Shown here piece by piece: positions 1 through 26,629 of a stretch of 30,000 nt of DNA; the stretch's first letter is position 1, and every line of letters starts with the position of its first letter. This stretch comes from Chrysomallon squamiferum. Taxonomy: Eukaryota > Mollusca > Gastropoda > Neomphalida > Peltospiridae. A program made the position numbers and the translations under genes. The stretch is from contig CM022679.1 of the NCBI GenBank assembly GCA_012295275.1, forward strand, positions 12,279,415 through 12,309,414. The letters are read 5' to 3'. The notes beneath the pieces are model-generated. The model ran no database searches and had not been told where the DNA came from. It saw only the letters and a program-made list of their open reading frames with translations.

Positions 1-149
1 GTGTAAATATATATAGAGTTACTATTAGTAACACAAGTACACGTTAGCAGTATCAGTAGAAATAGTGTACAAATGTTTAGGATTACTATCAGTAATAGGA
101 GTAATTCCAGTGGGTGTGGTGCAAACACACATAAATACGTGTGTATGTG

Positions 150-1045
150 AGTGTATATATTTATAAAGTAACTATCGATAAGAATAGGAAACGTGAACAT
201 GATTCGTCGTAAATTCACCGATAACTGTGGCATTAAATTGACATTAACGAGAAAAAAGAACAAGCTGACCAGAATGCTATGCCTTGAACTGTCTCATTTA
301 ATCACCAAAGGTATTTTCTGTTCCTTCGCCAAAAACATCGTTTAAAACAGCTGACAGTTTGTATGGGTCTTACGCAGGCAAGAGTTCGTCTGAATGTATC
401 TCGTTATGTATGCATCGCTGTCTATCTCGATTTCACCCCAGTATCATTGTACGTCTGTCGTTAATAAAATATATTCATTTTCGCGAAACAACAATTTCTG
501 ACAAAGGCCTGTACGTTTTCTGAAAGTAATCTTTATACATTGTCCGTGATAGAACAGTTTCTGAGCCCCGACCGGCCCTATTACGATTCGACAGACCTGA
601 ACGATGAATTCCTTTATACGCTGTTCCCCAACCTCATTGTTGGAGACTTAGGAGCATGAAACAGCAAGATGGATTAAACCCTACCTCCTCCCTCCCGCCA
701 TCAATCCATCCACCCAGTTTTATAATAATGAAATGATACATATCTCGGTCATCATTCGAAAAAGGAAAAGAAGCAAACAAATAAACAAGATACAAAAAAA
801 GACATTGTGAAAGAAAGTAAGTAAGTGAGCAAAAAAATGAAGAATGAATAAAATAAAGAAAAAAATTATGAAAGTTAGTAATTGTCTAAGAAACAAACAA
901 AGCAAGAAAGAAAGACGAAAACTAAACAAAGAATAATAAGAAATTAAGACGGAATTAATTTCAAATATTATCCTTAACCTAGCAGTCTAGATTCAGTTTG
1001 TTTTTTATCTCGACTAATGGATATCAAACTTTCTGTATTTCGAAC
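150..1045. other. No gene recognised; mixed-complexity DNA
   Basis: Positions 180-660 are microsatellite-free and comparatively G+C-rich, but no frame with splice support was found. Positions 720-950 are A-rich on the plus strand. The 69-codon minus-strand frame there is Phe/Leu-rich and compositional. Confidence 0.5.
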
Positions 1046-1088
1046 TCATCATCATCATCATCATATTAATATTATTATTATTATTATT

Positions 1089-1132
<44 letters not shown>

Positions 1133-1148
1133 TATTATTATTATTATT
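1046..1148. repeat. Compound (ATC)n/(ATT)n microsatellite
   Basis: ATC triplets change to ATT, back to ATC, then ATT again, without loss of triplet phase. Confidence 0.95.
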
Positions 1149-1345
1149 CCATATTTCAGACATACTCATGGACTTTAGATTAAACCTAATACTTCTTTCT
1201 CGCTATCAGGACGAGATATTTTACATATTATTTTCTGTAGAGCTCTTCGAAAGCACACACCACCGTCCTCAATAACTAGCGGCTCGACACTAGCTCTACT
1301 GGATACAGCCCAACGGACGCAGGGTCATTTCAAAACACAGGCAGT
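1149..1345 (-). other. Anonymous higher-GC segment with a 51-codon open frame
   Basis: On the minus strand a TGA is followed by 51 open codons containing SVEPLVIEDGGVCFRRAL, preceded by CTGTATCCAG as a possible acceptor. The phase that would connect it to the signal-peptide exon at 2027-2081 stops early, so it is not claimed as that gene's exon. Confidence 0.2.
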
Positions 1346-1591
1346 TTCTTAGTTCGTAAAAATAATAGATATTTTATTTCTTTTTCTTGACATCTGTTTC
1401 TGTTCGGCCTATCTAAATCATATGTTGTTTATGCGGTTCACTGATTTAACACATGTGTGTACTGATCAATACATTTGTATGTGACGATTAAATATATTTT
1501 TTTTTATAGCAAATCAATGCAGTCTCATGAAGTCTGCTCTTTTACAGAAATTTAGCAGAAAATTCAGTATTAATTATTTATTTTTATTATT

Positions 1592-1625
1592 ATAATTATA
1601 TATATATATATATATATATTTTAAA

Positions 1626-1659
<34 letters not shown>

Positions 1660-1672
1660 TTTTTTTTTTTTT
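1592..1672. repeat. (AT)n, (ATT)n and poly-T cluster
   Basis: About 13 TA units are followed by about 10 ATT units and a T run. Confidence 0.95.
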
Positions 1673-2026
1673 GAAGTTATAATTTGTTTAAAATATGAAT
1701 GGTATCAGATAATGAATGATAGATAGATCATTATCATTCATTATTTCTTTATGTTGTTGTAGTTATTTTACTATTATCATTACAGATAATGATGACCTTT
1801 ATTATCGTTATTAATAAGTGGTTCTGTCAGTGAATTAACTCTGAATGCTTGTTAATACAATAACATTACTGTAGAAAACCACCAAAAAAGTATAATATTC
1901 TATATTTTGACAAATAAAACTTCCTATTTGCCTGTCACCCATGTTAGGTGTATGGTATATCTGATGAAACAGCTAGTTGTGGAGTGTGCTTGGGACACCT
2001 GTAACGAGTCAAAATAATCCACTTAC

Positions 2027-2081
2027 CTGATGTTAGTAAAGCCAGGCACAGAAGAACTGGTTGTTCCAAACAGGACGCCAT
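2027..2081 (-). CDS. Signal-peptide first exon of a second gene (partial)
   Basis: The exon reads MASCLEQPVLLCLALLTS plus one base and ends ATCAG|GTAAGTGG, a near-perfect donor in phase 1. The ATG has A at -3 and G at +4. The hydrophobic core PVLLCLALL is typical of a secretory signal. The layout (minus strand, phase 1, aatATGG context) is the same as that of the signal-peptide exon at 23096-23147. Downstream exons should lie at lower coordinates; none could be supported in positions 1-2026, so the gene probably continues off the left edge. The product beyond the signal peptide is unknown. Confidence 0.6.
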
Positions 2082-2089
2082 ATTCCTGC

Positions 2090-2640
2090 GTAATCCAAAC
2101 ACGGAAGTTCAAGAAAGAACTGTCTCTACATATCTCCTGTCTAATTCACCTCCTGTTTAAAAACTGTTCTAATGTCTAAGGGAACGATCTAAGTGTCTTT
2201 CTTCAAACGAGTCCTTTCCGCATGAATGGTAATGTATATGATCCGTTTCAGATTTCTAAACCGACCCTCGAAGTCGAGACCCAAGTGTTCGAAGTGCGTA
2301 GCTTTAAAATCCCAACTTAGCGACGCTGGCTCAAAATGATTTCTTTTTTGTTTTTCTTTACTCAGCCAGTTTCTTCATGGTTTGTTGCTGTATTAACGAA
2401 ATTAACGCTAATACGTAAAGTTATCGCAGCCAGTCGACTAATAATCCAGCAGCAGAAATCAACAGACGACAGGATCTAGCAGACGACACGTTTGCCGGTT
2501 AAGCAGACGACACCGTTTGCGCACTCTCTGCCTGCTAGCTTTGACCGCTTTAATGGATTCACCTGTAATAAGTTGTCAAACCAGAATTGTACAGCGACTC
2601 TAATAATAATACTCTGGTCGGGTAGGAGTAAAATGAAAAT
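2090..2640 (-). promoter_or_regulatory. Putative upstream region of the second signal-peptide gene
   Basis: This stretch is free of microsatellites and richer in G+C than its surroundings, as expected of a promoter or 5' leader. It carries three copies of CAGACGAC (2463-2470, 2480-2487, 2504-2511); the last two lie in a near-duplicate AGCAGACGACAC(C)GTTTGC. GTCGGGTAG is at 2617-2625. No TATA box or start site can be fixed. Confidence 0.3.
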
Positions 2641-3355
2641 AGCTATATTTGTAACGTGAAGTCGATGACGAGTGGGTCCTACTGCGGTGTTAATTACCCA
2701 AAGATCTTTTGTGAGCGTGCTTTAAAGAACGGGATCTCGTTAAGCCCTATTTATAAAACACCCGTCTCCATTTTGTTTTTGTTTCCATACTTAATTTTTG
2801 ACTTTGTTATTTAAATTTGGTAAAACATTTTAACTAACGTTATACTCAGATAAGGGTGGAGTCGTTTTAAGTATAAACATACCCGAGGAGCCACTCCTTT
2901 CTATGATGAATAAAATAAACGTATATTTATGTTGAAAGATAATATTATATCCTGATTCGCATTTATTACTCATTACTGTAGGTATTATAAGCTAAGTTTT
3001 AAGGGGTTTAAAAATGGGGAAATAAAATCTTCTTCAACATGCACATAATTCTATATTATCTTTCATTATAATTATTTAAAACTATTTTAAAATGTGTGAT
3101 TTTTGTTAAGTTTATAATACAATTATTACAACAGAAGTTTCATAAATATTGGACGTAACTTTTAAATTGAGATGTTTTCTTTTTGAAATTACCGTTCACT
3201 TCATTAAGGAGCTTTTAATTAATTAGTTAATCTGTTTGGTTGTTTTTTTTAGTACATGACATAAGCCTCTTATTCAGTAAGGACAATGCATATTTTAATT
3301 TTCATTATTAAAGAATTATTCATGCTGCGCTATTTAATATCCTTTTCATCTTTGT

Positions 3356-3379
3356 AAAAAAAAAAAAAAAAAAAAAAAA
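3356..3379. repeat. Poly-A tract
   Basis: 24 consecutive A. No adjacent retroelement body was recognised. Confidence 0.95.
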
Positions 3380-3764
3380 TAAAGAAATAAAGTTATAATA
3401 ATATTTCCTTCTAGCAAAATTTCTTGTGTTCTTTTCAAGATTTATGGCGATTTGTTTAGTGTTTTAACGTCAGAATTAAGTGACAGACACACACAGAGAC
3501 TGACACAGACGTGTACTGCTGCCCCGGGCTCGCACTGCATTGTCTGGCAAAGTGGGTTAGGAAACAATGTTTGGTGTGGGTCAAAGACGTTCAGTTTTGT
3601 TCAACGTCTGTGTAAAAGTTACTGTCTTGTCTGCGGATGGAACGTTTGATAGGAGGTAATGATGAAGTCTTTGTTTGCAAAGCGGCGAGGAATCGTTTGA
3701 TAGTAAAATATTGAAAAAAAAAAGGAAATTACGTTTTCATGATAAATTTATATATGTATATGCA

Positions 3765-3845
3765 CATACACATTCACATACATGCATGCACGCATCATAC
3801 ATACATATATATAGATACATAGATATATACATACATACATACAAC

Positions 3846-3876
<31 letters not shown>
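3765..3876. repeat. (CATA)n/(TA)n microsatellite
   Basis: Imperfect ACAT/ATAC units grade into (TA)n. The 107-codon plus-strand frame over it is repeat-derived. Confidence 0.9.
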
Positions 3877-4455
3877 CATCTAAAGAAACTAGCAGTCAGA
3901 CACAATTTATCTCTCCTTGTTTACACATTACGGAAACGACTCAGTTTGTTGTGTTCATATTTTCTCAAATTTCATTCATTTATTCATCCTTTCATTGATT
4001 TATGTTAAATTATATATTTTAATGTGTTAAATGTGTAAAATATTTAACCTTGAACATTAACCTGTAGGATAATAATAGCAGTTAACACGATCGGTTAATG
4101 GTCTTTAGTTAATCTCGTCACGAAATCAAGTGTCTTTTGCATGCATCCGTTAGCACATATCCATGACTAGTTTATAGGATCTGTAATATGTGCATGCCAA
4201 ACTACGTGAAGGTACGCATACAGTATCCCTAGTCTTTAATATATATATGTAAGAACAGCACAAAACGCTGTGGAAGTATGTTTCATTACACGTTTCTGAC
4301 CTAATAACATAAAATAGAATTAGTTTTCAAGGACATACAATTGTTTGACGCCTAATAACGGTTCATAGAAGATTTGATTTTTTTTTAAATATATATTTGA
4401 CCAATTACGATCCATTAATCATTTAATGTACATTGACTTCACTCGTTCTAATGCA

Positions 4456-4483
4456 TTTTTTTTTTTTTTTTTTTTTTTTTTTT
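4456..4483. repeat. Poly-T tract
   Basis: 28 consecutive T. Confidence 0.95.
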
Positions 4484-4782
4484 AGCTTCCTTTTTAATGA
4501 TTAAATTTAACCAACATGGATATCTAGCCTGGATTATTTGTGGTAAATGTGGCTCTACAGAGAATCTGCCTATATTACTTCTTCCTTTTTTTTACTTTAA
4601 ATAAATAAAGCCCTATAGAACTAAAAAACGCACTTCCTTTGTTGGTATGTCTATAACATTAGATTAATGATTTCCCAGCTGATGTAATAAGATATGACAT
4701 TACAGAATCTGGTTGTAGTGGTATTTATGCATTGAACGTAATTATGTCTGTGTGTGTTTGAATCCATGAAAGTATGTTTATA

Positions 4783-4788
4783 TGTATT

Positions 4789-4820
<32 letters not shown>

Positions 4821-4822
4821 TT
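4783..4822. repeat. (TATG)n microsatellite
   Basis: Near-perfect tetranucleotide array, one of several GTAT arrays in the window. Confidence 0.9.
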
Positions 4823-5030
4823 TTATGATTTTAATATTTTCTGTCTTATGAATGTCTAATTAGATTGCACATAAACAATATTCGGGAACGCACTGGCGCA
4901 GGAGGACAAAGTCCAGTCATGACTTCTCAAACCCAGTCAGATGCCGCTGACGAGACTCGAACGTATGTCAAACATTCGCCCACACACCGAAGGCGGACGA
5001 CATTAGCGTTCGGCCATAAAGACAACCTTG

Positions 5031-5306
5031 TATGTGTGTGCGTTTGTGTGTGCGTGTATGCATGAATGCATATATGTAAATATGTATGTATGTATGCATG
5101 CATATGTGTATATATGTATCTAGGTACATACGTAAGTACCGTATGTATGTATGTATATATGTTTGTGAGTATATGTATATGTGTATTTATGTATGCATGA
5201 ATGTATGTATGTAGGTGTGTGTATCTGAAAGCATAGCTTAGTTCTTGTCCACTACATGCTATTATTACAATATTTATTTATTTATTTATTTTTTTTTTTT
5301 TTTTTT
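5031..5306. repeat. (TG)n/(GTAT)n block ending in (TTTA)n and poly-T
   Basis: Imperfect TG and TATG units run to about 5222. A short unique segment follows, then (ATTT)n and a T run at 5271-5306. Confidence 0.85.
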
Positions 5307-5700
5307 CAATTGTTTCAAAAGAGAAAATTAATATACACGCATCACTGAAACTCTGGATATGGCAGTGGAAATTAAGTCCGTTTCCCAACAAAGTAAGAGT
5401 TACGTCTCTTTTTGAAGACGTTTTTTGAAAAATGGCGTCTTATATGCAGCAGACAACTGAAATCTGTACACATAATTCACATTCCACTGACTTTGTACCG
5501 ATGCATAGAAAGATTTTTAACAATATAAATAGACGTACGATATAGTCCATCACTTTGGATATTATTATATATTGTTATATATTTGTTCTCAGGGGACTAC
5601 AGACTCATTTTTAATATCGACCCTTTCATATTCTTCTATCGACATTCTTCATATATTTTCTGATTTTGGGAAAGTATACCAACGTTAATAAAAGCAAAAG

Positions 5701-5735
<35 letters not shown>

Positions 5736-6669
5736 GAAGCTATTTAAAAATTAAAGCATTAGTACGAGGAAGTTCAATTTGCATTAAAAAATTAATGGAC
5801 TGTAAATGCTCATATAAATATTTAAAAGCAATTCAACATATTTTGAACATATATAACAAAACATTTATTTAAACTGACATTGTATTCATATTTCTATTCT
5901 TTAATATCTCTGAAGAAAGATATTACGATCTTTGAGAAGAGTATTAATATTTATTTCTTTGAGAAGAGGTAAAAAATCCACTTTCAACTCACCTTATTAC
6001 ATTTATTCCTCTGATTTTCACAACTAAATCCAGTCTCATCTATATAGTTTGGGAAACATACTAACATTATTTACTCCTTAAATCCCAAATCTAAATAGAC
6101 ACCTAATCAACCTAAAACAATTTTCGATCGTCTTAAATGTTCCATCTGCCATTTTGGAATTCTCTTATATAAAATTTCATGTAATTCCCTTTCTTTCTTT
6201 AATAATAATAATAATTCTTCCGACAAAAACAACGCCAACAACAACAAAAAAACCCCCACAAAAATCCAACAAAAACAACAAAAAAATATAGAATACTGTA
6301 CATATTTTAATGTCAGACATTGACAATACTTATACAATTACAAAGATATGTATACTGCTAATTTAATCAATTATAAAACACCACAGGTATTAATATATGC
6401 GTTACATACTGTTCTTAAACTCTCGATATGTTAATTCCAAACATTGATAAATAATTCATGAACGATAAAAAAATAATAAAACAAATAAAATAAAAAAAAA
6501 AAATAAAAAATAAATTCAGTTTTATTTCATAAAAATATAACTGTAAGTTTAAAATTTATTCTTTTTAAGAAAGATAAGAATAATTGTCTATTTTTTAAGA
6601 CAATATCCAAAAAACGTCAAAAAAGTTTTCAATGTAAAAATCTAATGTTAACACACTTTATCCCAAAGT
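5307..6669. other. No gene recognised
   Basis: AT-rich intergenic sequence. MAVEIKSVSQQ with donor AAA|GTAAGAG at 5359-5392 (+) was seen, but nothing follows it. Confidence 0.5.
5704..5732. repeat. (AT)n microsatellite
   Basis: About 14 AT units. Confidence 0.9.
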
Positions 6670-6723
6670 TTTAATAATAATAATATTAATATTAATAATA
6701 ATAATAATAATATAATAATAATA
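6670..6723. repeat. (AAT)n microsatellite
   Basis: Imperfect AAT array with ATT interruptions. Confidence 0.9.
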
Positions 6724-6915
6724 ACATTTTCAGGGTGTTATTATCCTATTTTTTACCTTTTAGTACATTTTATAGCATAATAAAAAGCAGCAAACAGTAA
6801 ATGCTTTTCTGTATGCTATGCTAATGGAAGACAGACACGCTAATTAAGGTCACACAAAAAGTTGTCTTCCAAATTTTATATGATCACTCTATGTAGGACT
6901 AATTAAAACATTAAC

Positions 6916-6921
6916 ACATAC

Positions 6922-6962
<41 letters not shown>
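6916..6962. repeat. (CATA)n(TA)n microsatellite
   Basis: Four to five CATA units followed by about 14 TA units. Confidence 0.9.
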
Positions 6963-6966
<4 letters not shown>

Positions 6967-7559
6967 ACAAATGGTATTCGTAATAAAAGCCAAAACATTA
7001 TATACATTAATAATACTTTATTAATAGAAAATGTATGTTTGTCACTAATATAAAACCTTATTTTTTTACTCCAAACTGTTTTAACATTTTATTTCAATAC
7101 AAATATTTATATTATTTTCCAGTTTGATCATTTACTTACACAACAAAATAAAACAAATATTTTGCTTAGATAGAGACAATATATTACACTTTGCTGATTG
7201 TATTTCTGATTATATAGAAACTGTCACAATGTTTTTGTAAATCATCGTTCAAAACATCATAACTTGTTTGTCGCTGAAAAACAGTATATATACATATATT
7301 TAATAATAATAATGAAGGACAGCGAACTCCAGAATGGCATCATTATTAAATTTCAGTATTAAACTCATATGTACAGATTTTTTTTGATCGATTATATCTA
7401 CATAAATAAGCAGGATCAAACACTTTTCAGCTATTAAAACAAAATGCTTGTGAATTCTTTTCTAGAAATTTTAAAATAACTGAAATGTAATTTTATAGTT
7501 TCAGTACTGTAATGTAGTCCGTTTACAGACTCTATGAGTTAAATACATTATTGGTTATC

Positions 7560-7626
<67 letters not shown>

Positions 7627-7628
7627 TA
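7560..7628. repeat. (AAT)n microsatellite
   Basis: Essentially perfect, about 21 units. Confidence 0.95.
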
Positions 7629-8059
7629 AAACATATTTCGGGCAAAGACATTAACTGACTTTAATAATTAATTCAGTGTCTCTTGTGTGTTAAAAACTGA
7701 AAATGACGAAACATTGTTAATTATTTAAAACAGAAAGTACTGAATGCGATGTGAAATTAATCTTCTTTGAACGGATCAGCTGATGGATTTCGATTCTGGA
7801 ATGAAATAAAAAACAGATACAACATATTAATCATTACATGCATGTTTATTTCTATACATGCATGCAGTGACGGTTCATACCACACACACTCATCAACACG
7901 CACAGGACTAACGACATTCTACAGTCTGATAGGAAATAATATAAACAATTTTGAAATATTTACTTAAAACAGATTTTCTCATATCGTTTAAATATGTTTA
8001 TAAGCATATAAATTCACTGAATACGTACGTAATTTTTTTCTATAAATCATGTACGGTGC

Positions 8060-8211
8060 GTATGTATGTATATATGTAGGCTATGTATATATATGCATGT
8101 ATGTATGTATGTATGTATGTATGTATGTATGCATGTATGTATGTATGTATGTATGTAAATATATGTATATATGTATATGTATATGTAAATATATGTATAT
8201 ATGTATATATA
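8060..8211. repeat. (GTAT)n microsatellite
   Basis: About 150 bp of TATG units with TATA interruptions. It lies 3' of the minus-strand gene's stop codon. Confidence 0.9.
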
Positions 8212-8379
8212 TTTAGAACAATTCTGAGATACCTGTGAGTTGCAAACTGGTTATAAATTCTATAATTCTATGTCTTATAATCGCATATATCTCTCTAGAC
8301 ATTAAGAATATTTAAAAAAAGAATACAATTATAATCCACATATTACCAACTATTTGTAAGACATATAAAACTAACAAAT

Positions 8380-8390
8380 TAATAATAATA

Positions 8391-8462
<72 letters not shown>

Positions 8463-8478
8463 TAACAACAACAACAAT
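8380..8478. repeat. (AAT)n/(AAC)n microsatellite in the likely 3' UTR
   Basis: It begins about 45 nt past the TAA stop of the minus-strand gene (at 8522). The minus-strand poly-Tyr frame over it is an artefact. The nearest AATAAA on the minus strand after it is at 7845-7850. Confidence 0.9.
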
Positions 8479-8521
8479 AGAACATAAGATTCAAGTGATT
8501 AGATGAACAGTAAATCCCACC

Positions 8522-23147
<14,626 letters not shown>

Positions 23148-23437
23148 ATTTATAATTTATTTCCGAGTCTTTTTTTACCGCAAAGATGTGTATAGTGTCC
23201 AGTTCAGGTTTTGCTTCTGAGGCCGGTGTGTTTGACGTGACAACATAAGCCCAAACTGATAGGCTACCGAGTTCACACAGGAAAACGTTTTGGGTTTCCA
23301 GCTGATACAATCATAAAGTTCTATAGGTGGAAGATTTCGAGTCGGGTAGATACCCCAATAAGTCGGACTGCTTTTGGGATATTACGTTACATGCCGGGGA
23401 TCCACGGGCGTTCCCCTGGCGCATAGACTGGTTTTAA

Positions 23438-23491
23438 ATGCAGCGATTTTCGTGTAAACAGTCTACAAAAAAATGCAGACGACAAGCTTGG
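23438..23491 (+). CDS. Weak candidate first exon, divergent from the signal-peptide exon
   Basis: ATG opens 18 codons (MQRFSCKQSTKKCRRQAW) ending at the strong donor TGG|GTGAGT in phase 0, pointing away from the minus-strand ATG at 23147. The -3 base is T, a poor start context. A phase-compatible acceptor (TTTTTTGCTTTTCAG) at 25291 would add SYKWDRCICHLVR and a stop, giving a 31-residue Cys/Lys/Arg-rich peptide without a signal sequence. It is only a splice-site-based possibility. Confidence 0.15.
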
Positions 23492-23830
23492 GTGAGTTTT
23501 ACTCCACTCACCAGAAAGTCTACTGCCGGCATTTGTAAGACAGGTCAGCACATAATAATATATACCTGTGAATGGGATTTAGTCAAGAGAATATCATTTG
23601 ACTATAGTCGCAGTTATAACATAAAGCTGAGTAAGAAAAAAACATACGAATCAGAATAATACTCGGACGAGTCACGATTTGTTTCTCACTGTTTCAGTCT
23701 GTTAAATAAATCTTAACACAAACACATTTATCAAACCAGTTTTGTGAGGTGCTAGGGAGTGGTTTGGGTGGATAACAGGAAGTGAAATAAAAATGAGCTT
23801 GTCAAAATTTTAATGAAATATTTCAGGTTT

Positions 23831-23832
23831 TT

Positions 23833-23873
<41 letters not shown>
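23831..23873. repeat. (ATTT)n microsatellite
   Basis: About 10 units. Confidence 0.9.
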
Positions 23874-23874
<1 letters not shown>

Positions 23875-24354
23875 GTTATTTATTCTTTTAATTGTCTTTC
23901 ACGTAAAAACAAGCAGTGTTATATAACCGCAGCAGTAAATTGAGCAATATGTGTATAGTTTCTACATACAATTACATACATTTTTATTCTTTTTAATTTG
24001 ATTTAATATGTTTCTCTAAAATGTCACACAGAGTGAAAAAACCAGCGAATTATTTTACTGAACAATGAAGCGTAACCCAAATCAGCCAGATTCAATGTCC
24101 AGCTCATTGAATTAATGCACATTAATTTCAAGGACTATTCGGCTGTACAGAACGTGAAGGTAACATCACTCTGAAGTGCACAAATCGATGTCATTAACTG
24201 CTATTGATTGCGCACAACATTAAAATGATAACGGAAAGGCATTCAATAGAACACAAGAAAGTAATTTAATTAATCTTTGCACTTAGTGAAGACGACATTA
24301 CAACAACAATAATGGTACTTTTTTTTATCATCTTATTGATTTCATTTTAATTGT

Positions 24355-24603
24355 TCTTCTCCTCCTCCTCCTTCTTCTTCTTCTTCTACTTCTTCTTCTT
24401 CTTCTTATTATTAGTGTTGTTGTTGTTGTTGTTATTAATATTATTATTATTACTGTATTATATTTTATATATATTATAAGATCATCGTAAAATAAAATAT
24501 TTCTTATTTCCTTTGATACCCTCATTATTATTATTATTATTATTATTAATTTTATTATTGTTGTTGTTGTTGTTGTTATTGTCGTCGTCGTTGTCGTTGT
24601 CAT
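24355..24603. repeat. Five-step compound trinucleotide array
   Basis: CTC changes to CTT, then GTT, then ATT; after an 80-bp gap come ATT, GTT and GTC triplets. The Thr- and Arg-rich minus-strand frame over it is an artefact. Confidence 0.9.
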
Positions 24604-25222
24604 ATTATAATAATTGTTCCGCTTTTACTTCCCTTAATGAATTACATTCTTATTGATTCTTTGTGTTAAAATAAAGCTCAGCTTTTTATTTACATGTATT
24701 TTTATTGACATGAATCTTAGGCATGGGACTGCATTATCCAGTATTTGTTTTTGCTATCAGCCGTAACATAACGAAGATAAAATGATGACAAGATCAATGG
24801 GAAGAGTAACTATTAATGTTAGCATCCCTTGAAGGTTAATGTGGTATTACAAAACTATCGCATAACATATCTTTTCTCTTCCATGTTTATTTATTTTATT
24901 TTATTACTATTTTTATTTATTTATCATTTTTATAGATTTGTCTAAAAGGCTGTGTAGGTGTGCGTGTGTTGTTCCGTCTAATTTTGTGTATCTTAGTCTC
25001 AACAGAAAACAGATACAGTATTATGCAGTTATTACAAGCATACATTTTATTGTTTGTATGTATTTGGGTATGTATGTGTATGTGCGCGCATACATTTAAT
25101 ATTAATGCACATGACAATGCAACAATGGCTTTGGGTTATTATTTTATTTATTATATTTTTTATAATTTATTAAATAAAAATATATACCATACAGACAAAA
25201 GCAATCCTATCTATATATTATT

Positions 25223-25227
25223 GTTAA

Positions 25228-25268
<41 letters not shown>
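25223..25268. repeat. (ATT)n microsatellite
   Basis: About 14 units, followed by T-rich sequence and a good acceptor motif at 25290-25291. Confidence 0.9.
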
Positions 25269-25269
<1 letters not shown>

Positions 25270-26342
25270 TTTTTTATTTTTTGCTTTTCAGTCTTACAAA
25301 TGGGATCGGTGTATTTGTCATTTAGTTCGGTGAAAACACACGTACAGTAACAATTCAGTGTTTTCCTCTCCGTGTGAACCAATGCATTTCTATCTTTAGA
25401 TCTTTCCCATTATCGGTGACAATGTAAAATATCAAAGAGTTAAATGACCCTTTTGAAATAAATAAATTACATAGTTAGTCATCAGGTCCTTTCAGTTAAA
25501 CGATTAGATATGGAAATTGTGTGCAATCTTTAACTTCACTGCACTAAATGTACATATAAAGTCATATATGTACGTTAAATTTTATTATATTCATCACGTG
25601 ACCAGTTAATGGTCTATAACAGTGCTATACCCGCACATATGATTATATATATTACATTAGAGAACAAGAAAATTCTCCGTATTCACTAATTTTATCCTTC
25701 AGTTCATCTAATGCTAGTATATTTATCGTAAATATGGACCGACTATTTTGTCGTAATTGTTGCGTAGTACAGGCTAATAGCTGATACTGGGTTGGTGTGT
25801 CCGGGTAAACTAACCCGAACAATGCTAATACGTCATCAACCCAATGGAAACCTCATCACTGTTTTGTCCTTAAAAAAAAAAAAAAATATCATCGTCATGG
25901 AGATATTTATAAATCTCGTTTCGGTAAAACACAATACTCGACTTTCTGCTCTAGTTATTTCCAAAAATATGTATCATTATGTTCACCTGGCTTCTTTTAT
26001 CAGTGTTTTATGGTTTTTCACCACTAGACGATTTGTCTTGACGATACGAAATAGACTGACTGAGTCTACTTTGAAAACATGAGACACAGATAATTACGTG
26101 TTCGAAATCTTTATAGATTCCTGCAGTTCTATTAAGTAAGGCACTGCAACTTAGGCTTAAAACATTATTATCATACAGTTAAATTTATATTTGACCTACA
26201 TTTTATATACAGTAAAAGTACCCGGGTATTTTTGAGTTACGCAAAACAAGGAAGATCTCATGTACTGGTATTCACAAAATGTTAATGGATTCTCTCTAAC
26301 ACGGTATCAGTTTTCTATGTTAAGCTGTCTCACACAATATAC

Positions 26343-26454
26343 CTGGATATGGGTATTTTTATCTGCGCCATAATCTATCAGAAAGTATATATTTAACAAG
26401 GGCGAACAGCTAGCTATCGGGTTCTGAAAGCATTTATCAATAACGTTATTAACA
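26343..26454 (-). CDS. Candidate exon with an ankyrin-repeat-like half motif
   Basis: A 112-nt open segment lies between a strong acceptor (ATTTATTTTGTCCGCAG) and donor CAG|GTATAT on the minus strand. Entered in phase 2 and left in phase 0, it contains NIYFLIDYGADKNTHIQ. This resembles the second half of an ankyrin repeat, whose known consensus is EVVKLLLDxGADxN. The usual TPLH signature of the first half is absent; NPIASCSPLL stands at that position. No adjoining ankyrin exon was found on either side, so this may be a single diverged exon, a decayed fragment or chance. Confidence 0.3.
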
Positions 26455-26629
26455 CTGCGGACAAAATAAATTGGTATTAAAAGATAACCTAAAAAAATAA
26501 TAAAAAAACAACAATAAAGAAAGAAAAGAAAAAGAAAAACGCTAATGTTTACATACATTATAATATTATATCCTTAGTCTATACATCAAAATAATGAAGA
26601 AAAAGTTTTAGCCCAATGACATTCATTGC

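Larger units (their letters stand above)
2641..4455. other. No gene recognised
   Basis: Mostly AT-rich DNA. Positions 3470-3660 are more G+C-rich, with a 65-codon frame that begins at TTG and shows no splice or domain support. A 12-bp motif (AACGTTTGATAG/ATCGTTTGATAG) occurs twice nearby, at 3641 and 3692. Confidence 0.5.
23874..26342. other. Intergenic or intronic, nothing firm
   Basis: AT-rich sequence with repeats. The 96-codon frame at 25792-26082 starts at TTG, spans a poly-A run and has no recognisable domain. Confidence 0.5.

Noticed and set aside
5359-5392. MAVEIKSVSQQ first-exon candidate on the plus strand
   Set aside because: A GTAAGAG donor is present but no following exon or promoter signal was found.
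25782-26060. Minus-strand open segment SLFRIVKTNRLVV... with donor CCAG|GTGAAC
   Set aside because: The acceptor lacks a polypyrimidine tract, and the phase does not match the ankyrin-like exon upstream.
25792-26082. 96-codon plus-strand frame
   Set aside because: TTG start, poly-Lys from a poly-A run, no recognisable domain.
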